The position numbers and the translations under genes are program-made. 64,000 bases of DNA, taken from NCBI RefSeq assembly GCF_014196305.1, contig NZ_JACIDJ010000003.1, forward strand, positions 62,001-126,000. Reading direction: 5' to 3'. Source of the stretch: Roseococcus suduntuyensis. Lineage in GTDB: Bacteria; Pseudomonadota; Alphaproteobacteria; Acetobacterales; Acetobacteraceae. A model generated the notes under the pieces. It was given only the letters and a program-made list of their open reading frames with translations. It had not been told where the DNA came from and did no database searches. Shown piece by piece: positions 37,555 through 45,824 of this stretch (positions are counted from its first letter, which is position 1; each line of letters opens with the position of its first letter).

Positions 37555-38133
37555 ATGACCTCGACCCCGCTCCGCCTCATGGCCGGCGCCGCCCTGGTGG
37601 CGCTCTCGGTGGCGGCCGCGCCCGCCCGGGCCGATGACATCCGCGACGCCATCGCCGAGGCGGCGCGCACCTACGCCGCGGGGGACCTGGCGGGCGCCCG
37701 CGCGGCGCTGGGCGAGGCGCAGCAGCTGCTTCAGCAGCGCGCCGCCGATGGCGTGGCGGCCGCCCTGCCGGACGCGCTGCCCGGCTGGACCGCTGAGGAC
37801 GCCGAAACCCAGGCGGCGGGCGTGTCCCTGTTCGGCGGCATGACCCAGGCCTCGCGCCGCTATCGCAACGCGGCGGGCGAGACGGTGGAAATCCAGATCA
37901 TGGCGGACAACCCGATGCTGGCGCAGTTCGCCATGATCCTGGCCAACCCCGCCATGGCGGGGGCGATGGGCCGGTTGATCCGGGTAGGGCCGCACCGCGC
38001 CGTGCAGGGCAATGACGGGCAGATCACCATGCTGCTGAAGAACCGCTACCTGGTGCAGGTGGGCGGCAGCGCGCCGGCGCCCGCGCGCCTCGCCTATGCC
38101 CAGGCGGTGGACCAGGCGCGTTTGCCGGATTGA
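37555..38133 (+). CDS. Exported hypothetical protein
   Basis: 192-aa periplasmic protein. The Sec signal peptide LRLMAGAALVALSVAAAPARA is followed by a helical, Ala-rich N-domain (IRDAIAEAARTYAAGDLAGARAAL, TPR-like) and a C-terminal domain with VEIQIMADNPMLAQFAMILANPAMAG. The ATG follows GGGAGGAAACCTGC. Family not named with certainty; the layout resembles uncharacterised alphaproteobacterial proteins. Convergent with hldD, 6 nt between stops. No function proposed. Confidence 0.7.
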   Translation: MTSTPLRLMAGAALVALSVAAAPARADDIRDAIAEAARTYAAGDLAGARAALGEAQQLLQQRAADGVAAALPDALPGWTAEDAETQAAGVSLFGGMTQASRRYRNAAGETVEIQIMADNPMLAQFAMILANPAMAGAMGRLIRVGPHRAVQGNDGQITMLLKNRYLVQVGGSAPAPARLAYAQAVDQARLPD

Positions 38134-38139
38134 AGGCGG

Positions 38140-39117
38140 TCAGCCCGCGCGGTTCCAGAGATTCTCCGAAAGCCACGCCACATAGCGTTGCACCCCCTCC
38201 TCCAGGGAGGTGGGGGGCTGCGCGAAACCCGCCTGGCGCAGCCGCGCCATGGGGGCCTCGGTGAAATACTGGTATTTCCCGGCCAGATCCGCCGGCATGG
38301 GAACGTATTCGATGTCCGGCGCCCGCCCGAGTGCGGCGAACAGCGCCCCCGCCAGGTCGGCGAAGCTGCGCGCCCGCCCGCTGCCCAGGTTGAACAGGCC
38401 CGAGACGCGGGGGGTGTCCAGCAGCCAGATCATGGCCGCCACCGCATCGCCCACCCAGACGAAGTCGCGCATCTGCCCGCCATCCGGGATGCCCGGTCGG
38501 TCGGAGGCGAAGAGGCGCGCGGGCTGTCCCGCCATCACCTCGCGCCACTTGTGCAGCACCACGCTGGCCATGCGGCCCTTATGGGCCTCGCGGGGCCCAT
38601 ACACGTTGAAGAATTTCAGCCCGGCCCATTGCGGCGGGGCAGGGCGGCCAATGGCCAGCATCTGCGCCACCCGCCGGTCGAAGGCGTGCTTGGACCACCC
38701 ATAGAGGTTCAGTGGCCGGAAGCGGGCCAGACCCGCCGCGTCCTGCACGTCGTCGAAGCCTTCCGCCCCATCGCCATAGGTGGCGGCGGAGGAGGCATAG
38801 ATCAGCGGCACCTGCCGGGCCGCGCACCACTCCCAAAGTCGCAGCGACAGCATCAGGTTGTCGGCCGCCACCGCATCGCCGTCGGTCGCCGTGGTGGCGC
38901 TGATGGCGCCCAGATGCACCACGGCGCGCGGCACCATGGCGAGTGCCGCGTCCAGCGCCTCGGGCGGCCACAGCCCGGCCAGCACGCAGCCTTCGAGGTT
39001 GCGCCACTTCTCCCCCTCGCCAAGCCGGTCGAGGACCACCACCTCCTCCCCACGCGCGCTCAGCGCCTGGACGAGGTTGGAGCCAATGAAGCCGGCGCCG
39101 CCGGTGACGAGGATCAT
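38140..39117 (-). CDS. hldD: ADP-L-glycero-D-manno-heptose 6-epimerase
   Basis: Last step of ADP-heptose synthesis for LPS. The 325-aa extended SDR has the Rossmann motif LVTGGAGFIGSNL, YASSAATYGDG (Ser/Thr), the Tyr-Lys pair in NLYGWSKHAFDRRV, and the family's KFFNVYGPREAHKGRMASV and RDFVWVGDA motifs, which separate HldD from general epimerases. It lies close to gmhA/gmhB but on the other strand. The hldE kinase/adenylyltransferase gene is not in the window. Confidence 0.95.
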   Translation of the reverse strand: MILVTGGAGFIGSNLVQALSARGEEVVVLDRLGEGEKWRNLEGCVLAGLWPPEALDAALAMVPRAVVHLGAISATTATDGDAVAADNLMLSLRLWEWCAARQVPLIYASSAATYGDGAEGFDDVQDAAGLARFRPLNLYGWSKHAFDRRVAQMLAIGRPAPPQWAGLKFFNVYGPREAHKGRMASVVLHKWREVMAGQPARLFASDRPGIPDGGQMRDFVWVGDAVAAMIWLLDTPRVSGLFNLGSGRARSFADLAGALFAALGRAPDIEYVPMPADLAGKYQYFTEAPMARLRQAGFAQPPTSLEEGVQRYVAWLSENLWNRAG

Positions 39118-39178
39118 GGGCGCGGGTTATAGCCAGCTTGGGGCGGCGGCAAGCGCGGCCGCCAAGGAAGGACAGGAC

Positions 39179-39478
39179 ATGCGGAACGAGGCAAGGCAGC
39201 GGCTGGACGACATCGCGGGAGTGGCGGGCGGCGCCTTCTCGCTGCTGTCGGGCATGCGCGCGGAGATGGAGGCCATGGCCCGCGCCCAGGCCGAGGGCAT
39301 GGTGCGGCGCCTGGAACTGGCCCGCGCGGCCGACCTCGACGCCGTGATGGAGGTGGCCCGCCGCGCCCGCGAACAGGCCGAGGCGCTGGAAGCGCGCGTG
39401 GCGGCGCTGGAGGCCGAGCTTGCCGCGCTGCGCGCCGCCGACCCGGAGCCGGAGCCGGTGGCCGGCGCGACTGGCTGA
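39179..39478 (+). CDS. ubiK: UbiK/BMFP family accessory factor
   Basis: 99-aa helical protein of the membrane-fusogenic/UbiK family that assists ubiquinone biosynthesis in proteobacteria. QRLDDIAGVAGGAFSLLSGMRAEMEAMARAQAEGMVRRLEL is the amphipathic N-terminal region. The end (REQAEALEARVAALEAELAALRA) is a trimeric coiled coil. The ATG at 39179 follows AAGGAAGGACAGG. A hairpin with a T run follows the stop. The symbol is by family; function in this organism is inferred. Confidence 0.85.
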   Translation: MRNEARQRLDDIAGVAGGAFSLLSGMRAEMEAMARAQAEGMVRRLELARAADLDAVMEVARRAREQAEALEARVAALEAELAALRAADPEPEPVAGATG

Positions 39479-39484
39479 CCGACC

Positions 39485-39526
39485 GATTCACGGCTTCGGC
39501 GGCCACCGAAGCCGATCGGGCGTTTT
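39485..39526 (+). terminator. Hairpin plus T run after ubiK (gene-end element copy)
   Basis: CGGCTTCGG (39491-39499), 6-nt loop, CCGAAGCCG (39506-39514): a perfect 9-bp stem, then ATCGGGCGTTTT. Intrinsic-terminator-like for the plus-strand ubiK gene. It is the first of two tandem copies of the palindromic element family. Confidence 0.7.
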
Positions 39527-39537
39527 CCTGACCGTCC

Positions 39538-39578
39538 GATTCACGGCTTCGGTGACCACCGAAACCGATCGGGCGCTA
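39538..39578. repeat. Second tandem copy of the palindromic gene-end element
   Basis: GATTCACGGCTTCGGTGACC... to ...CGATCGGGCGCTA repeats the 39485 copy nearly base for base. A change to CCGAAACCG alters one stem pair. Its last three bases (CTA, 39576-39578) are the TAG stop of the minus-strand DUF1028 gene. It faces the convergent gene and should terminate it. Confidence 0.65.
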
Positions 39579-40316
39579 CCGACTAAGCCGCAGATCCAGC
39601 CCCTTGCGGCGCCACCCCTCGTCAATGTCGTCGAGGTCGGTGAGGCCCGAGGGGTTGGCCCGGCTCGGGCTGTCACGCAGGCCAGGTTCGCGCAGGGTGC
39701 GCCACAGCTTCATCAGGCGCTGAAGCTCATCCAGCGGCGCGCGGTGGTCGTCCACGCGCAGGTCTATGTCCGGGAAATCCTCGACCGTGGTCAGGAGCAG
39801 GGCCGCGGATTGCCGGCCGCGGCGGTCGCCACCCGCGGCCTCGCCCGCCTGCATGGCGGCCAGCATGCGCTCGGGCATGGGCAGTTCCTCGCGCGTGAGG
39901 AAGGCGGCGGCGGTGTCGGAGATCACCTCCTCGCCCGAGAGCATGTTGCCCGCCACCGACCAGCCCTGGCCGCTGCGGGAACCCGCATGCGCCACGCAGT
40001 TCCGCCCGGTCCAGACCGCGGCGCGGCCGTGCCGGTCCAGCGCATGGACCTGGCGCAGATGCTTGCCGTCATCGCCCACCAGCGCGCCCTCGATGGCGGC
40101 CTGGGGCGAGAGGCCACGCGCCAGCCCCGCCAGCACCGCCGGCCCCAGGTAGCGGTTGGTCAGCGACTGGGTGGAGACCGCGCCCACCCCGCTGCGCACG
40201 AAGGGGCAGGAGGCCCCGACCGCGAGGTTGCAGGTGGTGATCGCCACGGCGAAGGCCTGGCTCTCGGGGTCATGAACAAGCAGGGACCAAGTCACAGGCG
40301 ACCTTCCTTTTCCCAT
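39576..40316 (-). CDS. DUF1028 domain-containing protein
   Basis: 246-aa protein of the DUF1028 family, an Ntn-hydrolase-like fold of unknown substrate often found near amino-acid or peptide catabolism genes. Motifs are TWSLLVHDPESQAFAVAITTCNLAVGASCPF, GVGAVSTQSLTNRYLGPAVLAGLARG, and GWSVAGNMLSGEEVI. A shorter GTG start at the VTWSLLV segment (40295) is possible. It is divergent from a Bug-family receptor gene, which suggests a linked uptake role. Confidence 0.85.
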   Translation of the reverse strand: MGKGRSPVTWSLLVHDPESQAFAVAITTCNLAVGASCPFVRSGVGAVSTQSLTNRYLGPAVLAGLARGLSPQAAIEGALVGDDGKHLRQVHALDRHGRAAVWTGRNCVAHAGSRSGQGWSVAGNMLSGEEVISDTAAAFLTREELPMPERMLAAMQAGEAAGGDRRGRQSAALLLTTVEDFPDIDLRVDDHRAPLDELQRLMKLWRTLREPGLRDSPSRANPSGLTDLDDIDEGWRRKGLDLRLSR

Positions 40317-40539
40317 TTTCTAGCACGGAGACGCCGGAAATTGGCAAGCCGGACCTTCTGATTGAGTGGTGGAGCCACCCAAACCATATACCCATGAATT
40401 ACATGCACGTTTCGCGTGTACTGTGCGGCCATAGCAATCCCTCACGCGGGTATCCCGCCGCGCCCTGCAAGCCCCGCATCTTCCCGTTGTGGCGCCGCCC
40501 GCCCAGGCTAAAGTCGCGGCCAAGGGAGGAACGAATCCA

Positions 40540-41520
40540 ATGATCAAGATCACCCGCCGCGCGGCCGGCGCCGCGCTGCTGCCGTTGCTGGCGGCCCCCG
40601 CGCTCCAGGCCCAGCCCGCCTGGCCGGACCGCAACATCCGCCTCATCGTGCCCTTCGGCGCGGGCGGCGCGGTGGACACGCTCTCGCGCATCGTGGCGGC
40701 CCGCTTCCCGGAGGTGGCGAATGGCCACACCCTGGTGGTGGAGAACCGACCCGGCGCGGGCGGCACCATCGCCGGCGCCTTCACCGCCCAACAGCGCCCC
40801 GACGGGCAGACGCTGATGATGGCGGACATCGGCGCCAACGCCATCGGCAAGGAGCTGAACCCCTCGCTGTCCTACGACCCGATGACGGGCTTCACCCCCA
40901 TCATCCACCTGGTGAACCTGCCCTCCGTGCTGCTGGCCCACCCGACCATCGAGGCCCGCACCACGCAGGAGGTGATCGACCTCGCCCGCGCGCGGCCCGA
41001 TGGCTACACCTATTCCTCGGCCGGGAATGGCAATGGCTCGCACCTCTTCATGGAGCTGTTCCTGCGCCGTGCCGGCATCCGCATGGTCCATGTGCCCTAC
41101 CGCTCGGGGGCCGAGCTGGTCACGGCGCTGGTCCGCGGCGATGTGCAGTTCGCCTTCCCCTCCGTCTCCTCGGCGCTGTCCATGATCCGCGAGGGCAGGG
41201 TGCGCGCGGTGGGGGTGGGCTCGCCCGCCGGCACGCCGCTGCTGCCGGACATCCGCCCCGTGGCCGATGTGCTACCCGGCTTCAACACCGCCATCTGGCA
41301 CGGCATCCTGGGTCCGGCCGGCATGGACCGGGACCTCGCCCTGCGCATCAACGCCGTCTTCGCCCGCATCGCCGCCATGCCGGAGGTGGTCGAGCAGGTG
41401 GCGCGCCAGCAGGCGGGGCAGATGGTGCCCGGCACGCCCGAGGCCTTCGCCACCCATATCCGCACCGAGTTCGACACCTGGGCGCCCATCATCCGGGAGG
41501 GGAATATCCGCGCCTCCTGA
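40540..41520 (+). CDS. Bug/TctC family solute-binding protein
   Basis: Periplasmic tripartite-tricarboxylate-transport receptor of 326 aa. The signal peptide ITRRAAGAALLPLLAAPALQAQ (twin Arg present) precedes WPDRNIRLIVPFGAGGAVDTLSRIVA. VENRPGAGGTIAG, SYDPMTGFTPI, and PGFNTAIWHGILGPAGM are Bug signatures. The start at 40540 follows GGGAGGA; the longer frame is not needed. No TctA/TctB membrane genes are adjacent, as is common for Bug receptors. The ligand is probably an organic acid or amide. Confidence 0.92.
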   Translation: MIKITRRAAGAALLPLLAAPALQAQPAWPDRNIRLIVPFGAGGAVDTLSRIVAARFPEVANGHTLVVENRPGAGGTIAGAFTAQQRPDGQTLMMADIGANAIGKELNPSLSYDPMTGFTPIIHLVNLPSVLLAHPTIEARTTQEVIDLARARPDGYTYSSAGNGNGSHLFMELFLRRAGIRMVHVPYRSGAELVTALVRGDVQFAFPSVSSALSMIREGRVRAVGVGSPAGTPLLPDIRPVADVLPGFNTAIWHGILGPAGMDRDLALRINAVFARIAAMPEVVEQVARQQAGQMVPGTPEAFATHIRTEFDTWAPIIREGNIRAS

Positions 41521-41561
41521 TGGTCTGGCCAAGCGGCGCCGCCCGCGCTTGAGTGGCGCCC

Positions 41562-42308
41562 ATGGACACGCCAGCCCCCGCCAAGCCCCGCCCCGCCGCC
41601 ACCATCCTCCTGCTGCGCGACGGCGCGGCGGGGCTGGAGGTGCTGATGGTGGCCCGCGCGCGGGAGGTGGATTTCGCCTCCGGCGCGCTGGTCTTTCCGG
41701 GCGGGCGGGTGGAGGCGGCGGATTCGGCCCTGGCCCCCGAGGGCGACCCGCTGGGCCACTACCGCATCGCCGCCATCCGCGAGGCCTGGGAGGAATGCGG
41801 CCTGCTGCTGGCCCGCCCCCCGGCACCCCCGCCGGCCGAAGGCCCCTTCGCCGCGCACCTGGCGGGCCTCGGCCTGCGCCCGCACCACGAGGCGCTGACG
41901 CCCTTCGCCCATTGGGTGACGCCGGTCCACAGCCCCAAACGCTTCGACACCCATTTCTTCGTGGCACCGGCCCCCGAGGACCAGGTGGCCGTGCATGACG
42001 GGCACGAGATGGTGGAGGCCGTCTGGATGCGCCCTGGCCAGGTGCTGGAGGAGGCCGAGGCCGGCCGCCGCACCCTGGTCTTCCCGACGCGGCTGAACCT
42101 CGGCCGCCTCGCGCGTCACCGCAGCATGGAAGAGGCCATCAAGACCGCCCGTGCCACCCCCATCGTGACCGTGATGCCCGAGCCCGTGCCGGACGGGGAG
42201 GGGAATGTGATGCTCCGCATCCCCGAGGCGGCGGGCTATGGCGGCAGCCTGTTCCCGGCGAAGGACCGCCCGGCCTCGGGCGGGCGCTGGCCGGGGCAGA
42301 AGGGGTAG
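41562..42308 (+). CDS. NUDIX hydrolase (NUDT19/NUDT7-like)
   Basis: 248-aa Nudix-fold hydrolase that would cleave a nucleoside diphosphate linked to another moiety, possibly CoA. The Nudix box is split by an insertion: FPGGRVEAAD then about 19 residues before REAWEECGLLL, a spacing seen in NUDT19-type proteins. Flanking motifs are VLMVARAREVDFASGALV and FDTHFFVAPAP. No signal peptide. Start ATG at 41562 rather than the ATG at 41553. It follows the Bug receptor gene by 41 nt. Confidence 0.83.
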   Translation: MDTPAPAKPRPAATILLLRDGAAGLEVLMVARAREVDFASGALVFPGGRVEAADSALAPEGDPLGHYRIAAIREAWEECGLLLARPPAPPPAEGPFAAHLAGLGLRPHHEALTPFAHWVTPVHSPKRFDTHFFVAPAPEDQVAVHDGHEMVEAVWMRPGQVLEEAEAGRRTLVFPTRLNLGRLARHRSMEEAIKTARATPIVTVMPEPVPDGEGNVMLRIPEAAGYGGSLFPAKDRPASGGRWPGQKG

Positions 42309-42450
42309 GAGCAGCCAACTCGGGCATCGGTTGGCGCTTACCTGGGCAACTCGTCACCCGCACCAAAAAGCTGCCCGGTTTTACGCCAGAAAGGCTTGCC
42401 CTTCAGTATGATGGCGCGTCATGCTGTTCGCCATCACCGCGGAGGCGCCG

Positions 42451-43302
42451 ATGCCCAAGCACCTCGACGACGCCGCCATCGCGCAATATCGCCGCGACGG
42501 CTATGTCACGCCCCTGACCGCCTGCAGCCCCGAACAGGCGGAGGCCTGGCACCAGCATGTGCTGCGTTGCTGCGCCGAGGCGACGCGGGCCAGTTCGGAG
42601 GCCGGAATCCGCCAGCCCTCGACGCGGGTGAAGCCTTATCTGCTCTTCCCCTGGGCGGCCGAGATCGTCCGCCACCCGGCGATCCTGGACGCGGTGGAGG
42701 ACCTGATAGGCCCCGACATCCTGGTCTTCCACACCACGCTCTGGTGGAAGCCCGCGCATTCCGAGGGCTTCGTGCCCTGGCACCAGGATTCGACCTATTT
42801 CGGCCTGGCGCCGCATGAGCATGTGACCGCCTGGCTGGCGCTGACCCCGAGCACGGAGGAGGCCGGCTGCGTCACGATCCTGCCCGGCTCCCACCGCCAC
42901 GGGCAGTTGCCCCATGCCGACCGGAAGGATCCGCGGGTGATGCTCTCACGCGGGCAGAGCGTGGCGGTGGAGGTCGAACCGCGCGCGGCCGTACCCATTC
43001 CGCTGCAACCCGGTCAGTTCTCCTTGCACGACACGCTGGCGCTGCACGCCTCCCAGCCCAACCGCGCGGCGCATGACCGGATCGGGCTTGGCATCAGCTA
43101 CATCCCGGCGCGGGTGCGGCATGTGGGGCCGACGCGGCTCTCGGCCACGCTGGTCCGTGGCCAAGACACCCATGGGCATTTCGACCTGGAGCCGACGCCG
43201 CGCGCGGAGGCCGATGCGGCGGCCCGCGCCGTGCATGCGGACAGCATCGGCCGCTTCTGGACCGCCAGCGAATCCATCCCGGAGATGAGCCTGGCGCATT
43301 GA
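42451..43302 (+). CDS. Phytanoyl-CoA dioxygenase (PhyH) family protein
   Basis: Fe(II)/2-oxoglutarate-dependent oxygenase-like protein of 283 aa. The facial triad is visible: HxD in VPWHQDSTYFGL and the distal His in HDTLALHASQPN, with the 2-oxoglutarate Arg plausible in NRAAHDRIGLGISYIP. ATG at 42451 follows GGAGG by 6 nt; an ATG at 42421 is an alternative. Substrate unknown (bacterial PhyH members hydroxylate many small molecules). Ends next to a palindromic element, convergent with mazG. Confidence 0.86.
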   Translation: MPKHLDDAAIAQYRRDGYVTPLTACSPEQAEAWHQHVLRCCAEATRASSEAGIRQPSTRVKPYLLFPWAAEIVRHPAILDAVEDLIGPDILVFHTTLWWKPAHSEGFVPWHQDSTYFGLAPHEHVTAWLALTPSTEEAGCVTILPGSHRHGQLPHADRKDPRVMLSRGQSVAVEVEPRAAVPIPLQPGQFSLHDTLALHASQPNRAAHDRIGLGISYIPARVRHVGPTRLSATLVRGQDTHGHFDLEPTPRAEADAAARAVHADSIGRFWTASESIPEMSLAH

Positions 43303-43320
43303 AGCCCTGGCTGAGCGGCT

Positions 43321-43363
43321 GATTCACGGCTTCGGCGATGCCGCCGAAGCCGATCAGACGCTA
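43321..43363. repeat. Palindromic gene-end element between the PhyH and mazG genes
   Basis: CGGCTTCGGC (43327-43336), loop GATGCC, GCCGAAGCCG (43343-43352): a perfect 10-bp stem preceded by GATTCA and followed by ATCAGACGCTA. The final CTA (43361-43363) is the mazG TAG stop. Very close to the 39.5-kb copies. Probably a bidirectional terminator between convergent genes. Confidence 0.7.
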
Positions 43364-44161
43364 CAGCCCCCGCGCCTTGGCCGCCCGCCACTCCGCCTCC
43401 ATCGCCTCCAGCCCGGCATCGGCCGGCGCCTGGCCGCGTTCAGCCAGCGCCGCCTCCACCGCGGCGAAGCGGCGTTCGAACTTGGCATTGGCCTGGGCGA
43501 GGCAGGACTCGGGGTCCAGGCCCAGCTTGCGGGCCAGGTTGGCCATCACGAACAGCATGTCGCCCAGCTCATCGGCCAGCCGGGCGGGATCGGCGGCCGG
43601 CAGTTCGGCGCGCAACTCCGCGGTTTCCTCGGCCAGCTTGTCCAGCACGCCCGCGGCATCGGGCCAGTCGAAGCCCACACGGGCCGCGCGCTTGGTCAGC
43701 TTCTCGGCGCGGGTGAGGGCGGGCAGGGCGGTGGCCACCCCGGCGAGCGCACCCGTCTCGGCCCGGGCCGCGCGTTCGGCGGCCTTGGCGTCCTCCCAGG
43801 CGGCGGTCTGGGCGGCGGCGTCGGCGATCTCGGCCGCGCCGAAGACGTGCGGGTGGCGGCGGATCATCTTGGCGGTGATGCCGGCGGCCACATCGGCGAA
43901 GGCGAACCAGCCGCGCTCCTCCGCCATGCGGGCGTGGTAGGCGACCTGGAGCAGCAGGTCGCCCAGCTCGTCCCGCAACATGGCCGGGTCCGGGCCGCGC
44001 CGGATGGCATCCGCCACCTCATAGGCTTCCTCGATCGTGTAGGGCGCGATGGAGGCGAAATCCTGCGCCACGTCCCAGGGACAACCGGAATCCGGATCGC
44101 GGAGCCGGGCCATGACGGCCAGCAGGGCGAGGGTGGCTTCGGCGGGGTCGGGAGGGGTCAT
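43361..44161 (-). CDS. mazG: Nucleoside triphosphate pyrophosphohydrolase MazG
   Basis: All-alpha NTP pyrophosphohydrolase of 266 aa that cleans up aberrant or excess nucleotides. The two MazG domains are visible. The first has LRDPDSGCPWDVAQDFASIAPYTIEEAYEVADAI and LRDELGDLLLQVAYHARMAEE. The second has KLAEETAELRAEL and LADELGDMLFVMANLARKLG. Both carry ExxE and ExxD metal motifs. Start at 44161 (MTPPDPAEATLALLAVMARLR); the longer frame to 44206 is A/T-rich and unlikely. An AT-rich 112-bp gap lies upstream. Confidence 0.93.
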   Translation of the reverse strand: MTPPDPAEATLALLAVMARLRDPDSGCPWDVAQDFASIAPYTIEEAYEVADAIRRGPDPAMLRDELGDLLLQVAYHARMAEERGWFAFADVAAGITAKMIRRHPHVFGAAEIADAAAQTAAWEDAKAAERAARAETGALAGVATALPALTRAEKLTKRAARVGFDWPDAAGVLDKLAEETAELRAELPAADPARLADELGDMLFVMANLARKLGLDPESCLAQANAKFERRFAAVEAALAERGQAPADAGLEAMEAEWRAAKARGL

Positions 44162-44273
44162 GGGGGCGGGTTCTCGCGCGGTCATACACAACTGTCCACA
44201 GGCCATGGATACCGCATAAGATTTATTATGGAATTTTTTGAGGTGGGGAAAAGCCTGTGGATCAAGCCTGGGA
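44162..44273. other. AT-rich intergenic segment with DnaA-box-like words
   Basis: 112 bp. TCATACACA (44182-44190) and CTGTCCACA (44192-44200) differ by two bases each from TTATCCACA; TGTGGATCA (44256-44264) is the complement of TGATCCACA (one mismatch). Between them is a run of A/T (about 44215-44241, AAGATTTATTATGGAATTTTTTG). It could be an origin-like or promoter segment; no neighbouring replication-initiation gene supports oriC. Confidence 0.3.
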
Positions 44274-45050
44274 TCACGGGTGCAGCTCCATCCCGTCGAA
44301 GCCGGGCTCGACCCCCTCGGGCAATTCGGCGCGCAGCGTGGCGTAGTCCAACGCGCCGCTCATGTGGGTCAGCACCGTGCGCGGCCGCCCCAGCGCCGCA
44401 CGCCATTCCAGCACCTGGTCGAGGTTGGCATGCACGGGGTGCGGCACGCGCTGGAAGCAGCCCACCACCCAGAGCGACAGCCCGTGCAGCCGCGCGAAGC
44501 TTTCAGGCGGGAAATCCACCACATCGGTCGTGTAGGCGAAGCGGCCGATGCGAAGGCCCAGGCTGCGCATCACCCGGTGGTCCTGGTCGAGCAGCTCCAC
44601 CTCCAACCCGCCCAGGCGCAGGGTCTGGCCGGCTTCCACCTCGCGCGCGTCCAGCGCCGGGCGGTAGAAGCCGCGCGTGGGCGGCAGGAAGCAGTAGTCG
44701 AAGCGCGCCCGGAGTGCGGCCAGCGTGGTGGCCGTGGCATAGAGCGGCAGCGCCTGCCCCATGCGGCGGTTGATGGCCCGCATCTCATCCAGCCCCGCGA
44801 TGTGGTCCGCATGGGCATGGGTGATGAGCAGCGCGTCCAGCCGGTCCACCCCGGCCGCCAGCAATTGCGCGCGAATGTCGGGCCCCGCGTCCACCAGCAG
44901 CCGCGTGCCGTCCGAGGCCTCGATCAGGGCCGCGCTGCGGGTGCGCTGGTTGCGCGGTTCGGTGGGGTCGCATTCGCCCCAGAGCCCGCCCAGCTCCGGC
45001 ACGCCCTGGGATGGCCCGGTGCCCAGCAGCCGGACGCGCACCCTGTTCAC
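44274..45050 (-). CDS. MBL-fold metallo-hydrolase (PhnP/lipoate-like group)
   Basis: 258-aa metallo-beta-lactamase hydrolase with the tRNase-Z/PhnP-like layout: RVRLLGTGPSQGVPELGG, RTRSAALIEASDGTRLLVDAGPD, the zinc motif LITHAHADHIAGLDEMR, TTDVVDF and a C-terminal LTHMSG. In alphaproteobacteria this gene commonly follows tatD and metG. Its ATG overlaps the tatD stop by 4 nt, so it is translationally coupled. Substrate unknown; a phosphodiesterase is likely. Confidence 0.88.
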   Translation of the reverse strand: MNRVRVRLLGTGPSQGVPELGGLWGECDPTEPRNQRTRSAALIEASDGTRLLVDAGPDIRAQLLAAGVDRLDALLITHAHADHIAGLDEMRAINRRMGQALPLYATATTLAALRARFDYCFLPPTRGFYRPALDAREVEAGQTLRLGGLEVELLDQDHRVMRSLGLRIGRFAYTTDVVDFPPESFARLHGLSLWVVGCFQRVPHPVHANLDQVLEWRAALGRPRTVLTHMSGALDYATLRAELPEGVEPGFDGMELHP

Positions 45051-45817
45051 GCGGCTTTCGTGAAAAGCCGGTGGAAATTGGCCGTGGTGGTGGCCGCGAT
45101 CTCCTCGGGCGCCACACCGCGCGCCTCGGCCAGCACCTTGGCGGTCAGCGCCGTGTAGCCAGGTTCACAACGCTTGCCGCGGAAGGGCACGGGCGCGAGG
45201 TAGGGCGAATCCGTTTCCACCAGCAGCCGGTCCGCCGGCAGCCGCGCCGCCAGCTCCCGCAGCTCGGCCGAGCGCGGGAAGGTCAGGATTCCGGAGAAGG
45301 AAATAAATCCTCCCATCGCGATCGCGGCATCGGCCAGGGCGGGCGTGGAGCTGAAGCAGTGCAGCAGGAAGGCGAAGGACCCCCCTGCCCGCTCTTCCTC
45401 CAGGATGGAGGCGATGTCGTCATCGGCGTCGCGCGCATGGACCACCAGCGGCAGGCCGGCCGCGCGCGCCGCGCGGATGTGGCGGCGGAAGCCCTCGCGC
45501 TGGGTGTCGCGCGGCGCCTTGTCGTAGAAGTAGTCGAGGCCGCTTTCGCCGATGCCGATCACGCGCGGGTGCTGGGCCAGCGCGACCAACTCCTCCACCG
45601 TCGGCATGGTGCCCTCGCCCGCCCGGTGCGGATGCACGCCGATGGTGCCCCAGACCTGCGGGAAGCGTTCGGCCAGCGCCGTCACCGCCGCCGCTTGGGG
45701 GATGGAGGTGCCGATGGTGACCATCCGCTCCACCCCCGCCTCATGGGCGCGGGCGAGGATGCCCTCGATCTCGGCCTCGGTGAAATAGTCCAGATGGCAG
45801 TGGGAATCTATCAACAT
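45047..45817 (-). CDS. tatD: TatD family metal-dependent deoxyribonuclease
   Basis: 256-aa TIM-barrel hydrolase; family members are Mg-dependent DNases acting in DNA fragmentation or repair. The ligands are visible in LIDSHCHLDYF, GESGLDYFYDK (Glu), LVVHARDADDD (His), LLHCFSS and VETDSPYLAPVPFRGKRCEP (Asp). The start chosen is the ATG complementary to 45815-45817; the longer frame to 45934 lies within metG and is spurious. It is 7 nt after the metG stop. Confidence 0.94.
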   Translation of the reverse strand: MLIDSHCHLDYFTEAEIEGILARAHEAGVERMVTIGTSIPQAAAVTALAERFPQVWGTIGVHPHRAGEGTMPTVEELVALAQHPRVIGIGESGLDYFYDKAPRDTQREGFRRHIRAARAAGLPLVVHARDADDDIASILEEERAGGSFAFLLHCFSSTPALADAAIAMGGFISFSGILTFPRSAELRELAARLPADRLLVETDSPYLAPVPFRGKRCEPGYTALTAKVLAEARGVAPEEIAATTTANFHRLFTKAA

Positions 45818-45824
45818 CAGAGGA

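Noticed and set aside
44162-44273. Chromosomal oriC
   Set aside because: DnaA-like words are imperfect and no dnaA, parAB, hemE or similar origin neighbour is near; kept only as a weak observation.
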